64,000 nt of DNA from Neoroseomonas eburnea (GTDB lineage Bacteria > Pseudomonadota > Alphaproteobacteria > Acetobacterales > Acetobacteraceae). The stretch covers positions 62,001 through 126,000 of the forward strand of contig NZ_JAAEDL010000012.1 in assembly GCF_018129005.1 (NCBI RefSeq), read 5' to 3'. Shown here one piece after another: positions 36,224-43,029 of this stretch; position 1 is the first letter of the stretch, and each line of letters starts with the position of its first letter. Under the pieces are notes generated by a model. The model ran no database searches and was not told where the DNA came from. It worked only from the letters and a program-made list of their open reading frames with translations. Made by a program: the position numbers and the translations under genes.

Positions 36224-37396
36224 ATGGAGTTCCGGCTGTCCGAAGACCAGCGCCTGCTGGTCGAGACCGCCCGCAAGGTCGGCGAGCGCTTCGGCCCCGA
36301 GTACTGGCGCGACCTCGATGCGCGTAAGGCCTATCCGACGGAGGCCTGGGCGGCGATCTGCGACGCCGGCCTCTGCGGCATCACCCTGCCGGAGGAATAT
36401 GGTGGCTCCGGCCTCGGCATGCTGGAACTGGCGCTGGCAATCGAGGCCCTGACGGCTGGCGGCGCGGGGTCCACCCTTGCGCAGATGTTCATGCTCAATC
36501 CGATCTTCGGCGGCGTGAGCATCGCGAAGTTCGGCAGCGAGGTGCAGAAGAAGGCGCTGTTGCCGGGCCTTTTGCGCGGCGAGATCACCTTCTGCATGGC
36601 GCTGACGGAACCCGATGCCGGCACCAACAGCCTGGAGGTGCGCAGTTTCGCGCGCGTCGACGGAAACGGCTGGCGCCTCAACGGCCGCAAGGTCTGGATC
36701 ACCGCGGTACCGCAGGCGACGAAGATGCTCGTCGTCGCGCGCACCAGGAAGGTCGAGGAGGTGCAGCGACGCACCCAGGGGATCAGCCTCTTCATGATCG
36801 AGCCGGATCGCGCCGGCGTCGGTCACACCCCGATCGACAAGCTCGGCACCAATACGCTGCCATCGTCCTCGGTCTTCTTCGACGAGGTGCGCGTCGAACC
36901 CGACGACCTGGTCGGCACGCTCGATGATGGCTGGTCCGCGCTGCTCGACGTGCTGAACACGGAGCGCATCGTCACCACCGCTGGGCTGGTGGGCACGGTG
37001 GAACTCGCGATCCGCAGTGCCGTGACCTATGCGCAGGGACGGAAGGTGTTCGGCGGCAAGCCGATCGCGTCCTATCAGGGTCTGCAGTTCCCGCTTGCGC
37101 AGGCGCACGCGCTCGGGGAGGCCGCGCGGCTGCTGAACCACAAGGCGGCGGCCCTGTGCGACCTCGGGGAGCCGTACGGTTCGGCCGCGAACCAGGCAAA
37201 GCTTCTGGCTGCGCAGGCTGCGGCACAGGCGACCGAGCGCGCCATGCAGACGATGGGCGGCATGGGCTACGCGAAGGAATTCGACGTCGAGCGCCTGTGG
37301 CGCGATGCGCGCCTGTTCCGCTTCGCGCCGGTTTCCGAGGAGATGGTGCTGAATTTCATCGCCGTGCACGATCTGGGTATGCCGCGCGGCTACTGA
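36224..37396 (+). CDS. Acyl-CoA dehydrogenase-family protein lacking the C-terminal catalytic Glu
   Basis: This 390-residue flavoprotein has the dehydrogenase fold with FCMALTEPDAGTNSL (flavin/substrate contact) and MQTMGGMGYAKEFDVERLWRD. At the C-terminus, where medium-chain enzymes have the catalytic Glu in YEGTxEI, it reads FAPVSEEMVLNF (367-378), so that Glu is A368 or P369. The base must then be elsewhere (as in isovaleryl-CoA dehydrogenase, on another helix) or the enzyme does a different reaction. It follows the E2 gene by 3 bases and precedes the acyl-CoA ligase gene. Confidence 0.88.
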   Translation: MEFRLSEDQRLLVETARKVGERFGPEYWRDLDARKAYPTEAWAAICDAGLCGITLPEEYGGSGLGMLELALAIEALTAGGAGSTLAQMFMLNPIFGGVSIAKFGSEVQKKALLPGLLRGEITFCMALTEPDAGTNSLEVRSFARVDGNGWRLNGRKVWITAVPQATKMLVVARTRKVEEVQRRTQGISLFMIEPDRAGVGHTPIDKLGTNTLPSSSVFFDEVRVEPDDLVGTLDDGWSALLDVLNTERIVTTAGLVGTVELAIRSAVTYAQGRKVFGGKPIASYQGLQFPLAQAHALGEAARLLNHKAAALCDLGEPYGSAANQAKLLAAQAAAQATERAMQTMGGMGYAKEFDVERLWRDARLFRFAPVSEEMVLNFIAVHDLGMPRGY

Positions 37397-37408
37397 GGGG
37401 GGCTGAGA

Positions 37409-38911
37409 ATGCTCAACCTGTCAGCCTTCGTTGCTTTCCACGCACGGCAGCGGCCGGACGCGCTGGCGATCGTCTACGGCGCGCAGCGCGTCACCTACGC
37501 CGCCCTCCAGGCACGGACCGAGGCGCTTTCCGCGCTCCTCGCATCGCGCGGCATCGAGGCCGGACAGGTCGTCGCGGCATTCATGAAGAATTCCGCCGCC
37601 TTCGTGCAACTGGCGATCGCCACCAGCCGCGTCGGTGCGGTCTTCCTGCCCATCAACTTCCGCCTGGCGCGGGAGGAGGTGGCCTACATCGTGGAGAATG
37701 CTCGCGCGCGCCTGGTCTTCTCCGACAGTGAATTCGCGCCCGTGGTGGGCGGCCTGCCGGGCCTGGTGCTGCTCGACGCCGATGCGCAGGAGGATCCTAC
37801 GCGGCTGGTGCCGCCGGGCCTGCCCATACCATCACCCGTCGCACGGCAGGAAGACGATCTGTTCCGCCTGATGTACACCTCCGGCACGACGGACCGGCCG
37901 AAGGGCGTCATGCATTCCTATGGCAACTTCTACTGGAAGTGCATGGAGCATGTCGTCGCACTCGGCCTGACGGCGGCAGATCGGCTGCTCGTGGTCGGCC
38001 CACTTTACCATGTCGGCGCGTTCGACCTGCCGGGCCTCGGCGTGCTTTGGGTCGGCGGCACGCTCTGCATCCTGCGGGACTTCGACGCCGCCGCCGCCGT
38101 CGCCGCGATCGCGCATGAGAGACTGACCGGCGCGTGGATGGCCCCGGTGATGCTGTCCCGCACTCTGGAGCACGGCAACCCGGATGGGCTCGACCTGTCC
38201 TCGCTCCGCTGGTGCGTCGGCGGCGGCGAGAAGACGCCGGAGGCCCGCATCCGCGCCTTCACCGGCCTCTTTCCGAACGGCCGCTACATCGACGCCTACG
38301 GCCTGACCGAGACCTGCAGCGGCGACACCTTGATGGAGGCGGGATGGGAGATCGCGAAGATCGGCTCCACCGGCCGCGCCACGCCGCATGTCGAGATCAC
38401 CATCCGCGACGATGCGGGGCAGATGCTGCCGGCCGGCCAGGAGGGCGAGATCTGCCTGCGCGGCCCGAAGGTGTTCAGGGGCTATTGGCAGGACGCGGCG
38501 AAGACCGCGGCATCCTTCCATCCGGACGGCTGGTTCCGCAGCGGCGACGTCGGTTATCTCGATGCCGACGGCTTCCTGTTCCTCACCGACCGCAGGAAGG
38601 ACATGATCATTTCCGGCGGCGAGAACATCGCGAGCTCGGAAGTGGAGCGCGTCCTCTATGCCATGCCCGAGGTCAGCGAGGCGGCGGTCATCGGCGTGCC
38701 TGACCCGCGCTGGGGGGAGAAGCCCGTCGCCGTCGTGGTTCTGCGCGACGGCGCAACGCTCGACCTTGCGGCGGTGCAGGCGCATTGCCGGGCGCATCTC
38801 GCGGGATTCAAGGTGCCGAAGGCGCTTGAACTTCGCGACGCGCTGCCGCGCAATCCCTCGGGCAAGGTGCTCAAGCGTGTGCTGCGCGAGGAACTCGCGC
38901 ACAGGAGCTAG
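37409..38911 (+). CDS. AMP-dependent acyl-CoA synthetase (ANL superfamily)
   Basis: This 500-residue cytoplasmic ligase activates a carboxylic acid to its CoA thioester with ATP. The phosphate-binding loop is YTSGTTDRPKG (156-166), the A5 motif appears as AYGLTETCSGD, the hinge region as GWFRSGDVGYLDADGF followed by LTDRRKDMIISGGENI, and the adenylation-step Lys is K486 in NPSGKVLKR. Length is usual for medium-chain or aromatic acid ligases. It probably primes the imported acid for the dehydrogenase and hydratase in the same operon. Confidence 0.93.
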   Translation: MLNLSAFVAFHARQRPDALAIVYGAQRVTYAALQARTEALSALLASRGIEAGQVVAAFMKNSAAFVQLAIATSRVGAVFLPINFRLAREEVAYIVENARARLVFSDSEFAPVVGGLPGLVLLDADAQEDPTRLVPPGLPIPSPVARQEDDLFRLMYTSGTTDRPKGVMHSYGNFYWKCMEHVVALGLTAADRLLVVGPLYHVGAFDLPGLGVLWVGGTLCILRDFDAAAAVAAIAHERLTGAWMAPVMLSRTLEHGNPDGLDLSSLRWCVGGGEKTPEARIRAFTGLFPNGRYIDAYGLTETCSGDTLMEAGWEIAKIGSTGRATPHVEITIRDDAGQMLPAGQEGEICLRGPKVFRGYWQDAAKTAASFHPDGWFRSGDVGYLDADGFLFLTDRRKDMIISGGENIASSEVERVLYAMPEVSEAAVIGVPDPRWGEKPVAVVVLRDGATLDLAAVQAHCRAHLAGFKVPKALELRDALPRNPSGKVLKRVLREELAHRS

Positions 38912-38927
38912 GGTAGGAAACCGCGCC

Positions 38928-40286
38928 ATGATCGATACCGTTCCGCTCGCCCGCGCGCTGGCGCAGTTCATCGACGGGCTGGGTGCAGCGACGATCCCGC
39001 CCGAGGTCGAGGCCAAGGCACGCGCCTGTCTGCTGAACGGCTACGGCATCGCGCTGGGTTGCCATGCGACGGAATTCGCACCGGTCGCGCGCGCCGCCGC
39101 GATCGCCATGGAAGGCGAGCAGGCGGACGGAGCGACGCTCTGGGGCGATGGCCGGCGCACCACCATCGTCGGCGCGACGCTGGCCAATGCCGCGCTCTCC
39201 CACGGCCGCGCGCAGGAAGATGCCTGCGGCGCGGCACATCTCGGCGCCATTCTCATCCCCCTGCTCACGGCGCTCTTCGAGGTGCGACGCCTGCCGCTGG
39301 ATCGGCTGCTGCCCGCCCTGGTCGCGGGCTACGAGGCCGGTGGTCTGTTCGAGAAGGCACATGCCGGCCACACCACGCCCGCCGGCCTGCGTGCCTCCCC
39401 GATCTATGGCACGGTCGCTGCGGCCGCTGCCGTGGCGAAGGCCATGGCGCTGCCGGCCGATCGCATCGCCGCCGCGCTGTCCTACGGTGCGCACTTCGCC
39501 GGCGGCATCCTGCAGTCCTTCGCGGACGGCACCGACGAATGGCGCTACCAGGTCGGGCAGGCGGGCGTGAACGGGCTGATGGCGGCCGAGCTCGCGCGCC
39601 AGGGCGCCATCGCCGCGCCGCATGCCTTCGAGGGCAGTGCCGGCTACATCCGCGCCTTCGCGCGTGTCGCGCCGGATGCGGCGGGGCTCGCCGCAAAGCT
39701 CGGCCAGGAATGGTCCACCATGCGCGTGGCCTTCAAGCCCTTCCCGGTCTGCGCCTTCAACCAGACGCCGGTGACTGCGGCGCTGCGGCTGAAGGATCGC
39801 ATCGGTGGCCGCGCCATCGCCAGCGTGGCCGTGCGCATGAATCCCTATGAGGTCGGCTATGCCGGCATGGACAGCAAGGGGCCGTTCGGCACCGTCTCCG
39901 GCACGCTGATGTCCATCCCCTTCTGCATCGCTGCGACCCTGCTGCGCGGCACACCGACCATGGGCATCATGAAGGACTACGACAACGCTGACGTGAACAG
40001 TCTGATGCAGGCGGTGGAAGTCGTGGCGGACGCCGATGTGCCGACGCTTTCCGCCGTCATCTCCGTGCGCCTTGCGGATGGCGGCGAGCTCATCCAGGAC
40101 CAGCGCATGACCGCCGCCGACTACAGCTACGACCACGCGCGCGCGATGGAACTGGTGCGGCGCATCGGTGCCGAGGAGGGTGTCCCCTCCATCGCCTATG
40201 ACAGGATGGAGGCCTTCGTCATGGGTCTGCCCGGTGGTGCCGTGGCGGATGTCGTCGGTTGCTTCGGACTGCTGCCGAAGACCTGA
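38928..40286 (+). CDS. MmgE/PrpD family protein
   Basis: This 452-residue protein belongs to the MmgE/PrpD family (2-methylcitrate dehydratase and relatives such as cis-aconitate decarboxylase and many of unknown reaction). Family parts include LNGYGIALGCHATEF, GATLANAALSHGRAQED, YEAGGLFEKAHAG and FKPFPVCAFNQTPVTA. It ends the island operon and converges on the Bug gene at 40311. There are no methylcitrate-cycle genes nearby, so a general dehydratase/isomerase role on the island's own substrate is more likely than methylcitrate dehydration. Confidence 0.88.
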   Translation: MIDTVPLARALAQFIDGLGAATIPPEVEAKARACLLNGYGIALGCHATEFAPVARAAAIAMEGEQADGATLWGDGRRTTIVGATLANAALSHGRAQEDACGAAHLGAILIPLLTALFEVRRLPLDRLLPALVAGYEAGGLFEKAHAGHTTPAGLRASPIYGTVAAAAAVAKAMALPADRIAAALSYGAHFAGGILQSFADGTDEWRYQVGQAGVNGLMAAELARQGAIAAPHAFEGSAGYIRAFARVAPDAAGLAAKLGQEWSTMRVAFKPFPVCAFNQTPVTAALRLKDRIGGRAIASVAVRMNPYEVGYAGMDSKGPFGTVSGTLMSIPFCIAATLLRGTPTMGIMKDYDNADVNSLMQAVEVVADADVPTLSAVISVRLADGGELIQDQRMTAADYSYDHARAMELVRRIGAEEGVPSIAYDRMEAFVMGLPGGAVADVVGCFGLLPKT

Positions 40287-40310
40287 TCGACGACACCGCC
40301 TGCGGCACTG

Positions 40311-41294
40311 TCAGGATACCGAGATGCCCGCCATGCGCGCGATGCGCGTCCAGGATTCCGTCTCCCGCACCACACGGTCGGAGAGTGCCTCCGGTGAGCT
40401 GGGACTGACCAGCGCGCCGGCCGCGAAGGCCCTGTCACGGATCGCCTGGTCGGCGAGCACCTGGTTCAGCTTCTCCGACAGCAGGCGTACCACCGGCGCC
40501 GGCACGCCACGCGGCGCGAAAACCGCGAACCAGACGTTCAGGCCGAGGTTGGGCATGCCCTGCTCGGCAGCGGAGGGTACATCCGGCAGGCCGGGATGCC
40601 GCACGTCGGAACTAACGCACAGCGCGCGCAGCTTGCCGTCGCGCACCAGCGGCGTCAGCGGCGGCGGCGAGTTCATGTAGAACTGTATGCGCCCGGCGAT
40701 GAGGTCGCGGATCGTCTCGCCCGTGCCGCGATAGGGCACGTGCAGCAGGTCGATGCCCGCACGATGCTTGAGGTACTCGGTCCCCATGTGGTGCATCGAG
40801 CCGATCCCGGCCGAGGCGTAGGTCATCTCACCCGGCCGCCGCTTTGCCAGCGCGATGAATTCCTGCAGCGTCGTTGCCGGCACGGTCGGGTGCGTGACGA
40901 AGAGCTGCGGCGTGTCGGTGATCTGGCCGACCGCCTGGAAGTCGCGCGTCGGCACGATATCGCCAAGGCCGCCGATGGCCGGGCGCGCCGTCATCGTCGC
41001 GCAGTAGCCACAGAGCAGCGTCGTGCCGTCCGCCGGAGCGCGCAGGACGGATTGCAGCCCGACCACGTCGTTCCCGCCGGGACGGTTCTCCACCACCATG
41101 GTGGCGCCGAGTGCGCGGCCGAAGGAATCCGCGACCAGCCGCGCGCTGAAATCGGTGCCGCCTCCGGCCGGGGACGGCACGACGAGAGTGATGGTTCGCC
41201 CGGCGAGGCTGCCCTGCGCCGAGGCAAGTCGCGGCGCCGCGAACGTCGCGAGCCCGGCGCCGAGCAAAGCCCGGCGCGGCATGGTGAAGTTCAT
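40311..41294 (-). CDS. Bug-type substrate-binding protein
   Basis: This 327-residue receptor has a signal peptide (MNFTMPRRALLGAGLATFAA, cleavage after SAQ) and the Bug core: TITLVVPSPAGGGTDFSARL, MVVENRPGGNDVVGL and LHVPYRGTGETI. It is the last gene of a leftward operon with an SDR and a carboxymuconolactone-decarboxylase-like gene, separated from the latter by 23 bases with a GAGGAAACG ribosome site. It converges on the MmgE/PrpD gene with 24 bases between stops. Confidence 0.92.
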   Translation of the reverse strand: MNFTMPRRALLGAGLATFAAPRLASAQGSLAGRTITLVVPSPAGGGTDFSARLVADSFGRALGATMVVENRPGGNDVVGLQSVLRAPADGTTLLCGYCATMTARPAIGGLGDIVPTRDFQAVGQITDTPQLFVTHPTVPATTLQEFIALAKRRPGEMTYASAGIGSMHHMGTEYLKHRAGIDLLHVPYRGTGETIRDLIAGRIQFYMNSPPPLTPLVRDGKLRALCVSSDVRHPGLPDVPSAAEQGMPNLGLNVWFAVFAPRGVPAPVVRLLSEKLNQVLADQAIRDRAFAAGALVSPSSPEALSDRVVRETESWTRIARMAGISVS

Positions 41295-41317
41295 TTTCGT
41301 TTCCTCCGGGTGGACCT

Positions 41318-41872
41318 TCAGGGCGCTTCAGGGAATGGCAGCGGCGATGGCACCGGCACCTGCCCGACATTCAGGATGAAGGAGAGCAGCGTATAATAGC
41401 CGAGCACGCCCAGCAGTTCGACAAGCCGCGCTTCGCCGAGGGTGTCGCGCGCCATAGCGAACTCGGAATCGTCAAGCCGGCCATGCTCGAGTACCGCTTG
41501 AGAGATCCGCCAGACAAGCTGCTCCGTCACATCCGCGAATTGCGGATCCTGCCTCTGCAGCAGGCGCCCCAACGCCTCCGCATCCACGCCGGCCTTCAGT
41601 GCGATCGGGTGGTGCGCGAACCATTCGTACTGCGCCGACCAGTGGCGCGAGACCGTGAGGATCGCAATCTCCCGCAACCGGTCGTCGAGCAGTCCGGCGA
41701 AGCGCAGGCTGGCGCCCAGGTGCTGCACGGCATCGGCCATCGCCGGGGCGCGCAGCAGCACGGTGAAGGGCCCGCCGACGGCGCCGCGCGGACCGGAAGC
41801 GATGGCGTCGAACACCGCGCGCTGCGCGTCGTCCAGCGCCTCCCGCGGCAGCGGAGGGAAGCGGCCGCTCAT
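41318..41872 (-). CDS. Carboxymuconolactone decarboxylase-family protein
   Basis: This 184-residue all-helical protein has the AhpD/CMD core, with SRHWSAQYEWFAHHPIALKAG showing the E-W-x2-H-H pattern of the CMD-like branch. The CxxC pair of true AhpD peroxidase reductants is missing, so disulfide chemistry is unlikely; a decarboxylase, lactonase-like or unknown role fits better. The ATG at 41872 overlaps the SDR stop (ATGA), coupling the two genes. An upstream in-frame ATG would lie inside the SDR gene and is not used. Confidence 0.82.
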   Translation of the reverse strand: MSGRFPPLPREALDDAQRAVFDAIASGPRGAVGGPFTVLLRAPAMADAVQHLGASLRFAGLLDDRLREIAILTVSRHWSAQYEWFAHHPIALKAGVDAEALGRLLQRQDPQFADVTEQLVWRISQAVLEHGRLDDSEFAMARDTLGEARLVELLGVLGYYTLLSFILNVGQVPVPSPLPFPEAP

Positions 41873-42678
41873 GCCGCCCCCGGCATCATGGCGCTGATGC
41901 CGCCATCCACGATGATCTCGGTTCCGGTGATGTAGCGCGCCTCGTCGGAGGCAAGGAACAGCACCGCATGCGCCACGTCCCATCCGGTGCCCATCTTGCC
42001 GGTGGGCACCTGCGCGTCGCGCCTGGCGATCAGTGTCGCCGCGTCATTGGCGCCGAGCTGGCGCAGCAGCCGGTTCTCGACCAGCGGCGTGTGCATCAGC
42101 CCGGGGATCACGGTGTTGCAGCGCACGCCGCTGCGCGCCTGGTCCATCGCCACGGACTTGGAGAGGCCGATCACGCCCATCTTGGAGGCCGAGTAGGCGA
42201 TGTGCGGCCGGTCGCCGCTCATTCGGAGCGCGGCGATCGAGGCGACGTTGACGATCGCCGCCGTCTCTTGCCGGCGCAGATGAGGCAGGGCGTGCTTGCA
42301 GCCGAGGAAGACGCTCCGCAGGTTAATGTCGAACTGCTTGTCCCATACCTCCTCGCTCATCGTCTCGGCACTGCCGGGGTGCGAGCCGCCGACATTGTTC
42401 ACGAGGATGTCGAGCCGCCCGAAGGCCGCAACGGCGGCCTCGATGGCGGCCTTCACCTCGTCGCTTCTGGTGACGTCAGCCGTATGCGCGATGGCGCGGC
42501 CGCCCTCTGAGGTGATCAGCGCGACCGTTTCTGCGGCTGCCTCCGCGTTGTTGTCGATGCAGAAGACCGCGGCGCCCTGGCGGGCGAAGAGGACGGCCGT
42601 GGCCTTGCCGTTGCCCCAACCCGGGCCGACCGATCCGGCGCCGGAGACGATCGCCGCCTTGCCTGTGAGATCGAGCAC
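41869..42678 (-). CDS. SDR-family oxidoreductase
   Basis: This 269-residue classical short-chain dehydrogenase starts with GTG (preceded by GGGGGA). The glycine-rich loop is GAGSVGPGWGNG (13-24), longer than the usual GxxxGxG, followed by an Asp (D42) favouring NAD. NNVG (94-97), S147 and YSASK with Y162 and K166 complete the active site. It heads the SDR-CMD-Bug operon and likely oxidises an alcohol derived from the Bug ligand. Confidence 0.9.
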   Translation of the reverse strand: MLDLTGKAAIVSGAGSVGPGWGNGKATAVLFARQGAAVFCIDNNAEAAAETVALITSEGGRAIAHTADVTRSDEVKAAIEAAVAAFGRLDILVNNVGGSHPGSAETMSEEVWDKQFDINLRSVFLGCKHALPHLRRQETAAIVNVASIAALRMSGDRPHIAYSASKMGVIGLSKSVAMDQARSGVRCNTVIPGLMHTPLVENRLLRQLGANDAATLIARRDAQVPTGKMGTGWDVAHAVLFLASDEARYITGTEIIVDGGISAMMPGAA

Positions 42679-42995
42679 GTTTCCCCCGTCGTTGCGTTCA
42701 ACTGACGCTTCCGTACATGCGCGGTGGAATCATGGCAACTGATCGGGGTGTTGTGCGGCGGCAACTCGCGAGCTTGTCCATGAATGGACGCGAGAGCGTT
42801 GGTCTTTCAGACGCTCCGGCCGCGAGGCCCCTCCCGCGATGCGACGATGGATGTGCCGATCGCCGGTCGTGTCATGGCCTTGCGGTCGCAAGCTTGTCGC
42901 CCTCGGCGATGGATTGAATCCTTCCTTCGCGCGGCTGTGAACACGCTGCACAGGATACTCGCCGACGCTGGATCCGCTGCACCAGCCGGAGGGTG
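42679..42995. other. Intergenic region between the SDR gene and the RTX gene terminator
   Basis: This non-coding gap should hold the SDR operon promoter at its left end. I saw no strong dyad, small gene or RNA in the rest. Short open frames here are extensions of the antisense frame over the RTX gene and have no ribosome site. Confidence 0.4.
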
Positions 42996-43021
42996 GTGGG
43001 GCCACGCGGACGCGGCCCCAC
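42996..43021 (-). terminator. Terminator hairpin after the RTX gene
   Basis: GTGGGGCC (42996-43003) pairs perfectly with GGCCCCAC (43014-43021) across a 10-base loop, starting 8 bases past the RTX gene stop on the leftward transcript. There is no T-run. Confidence 0.6.
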
Positions 43022-43029
43022 ACATTTGG

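Noticed and set aside
38928..40286. MmgE/PrpD protein as evidence of a methylcitrate cycle
   Set aside because: No prpB, prpC or acnD-like gene lies nearby, and the family includes many members of other function.
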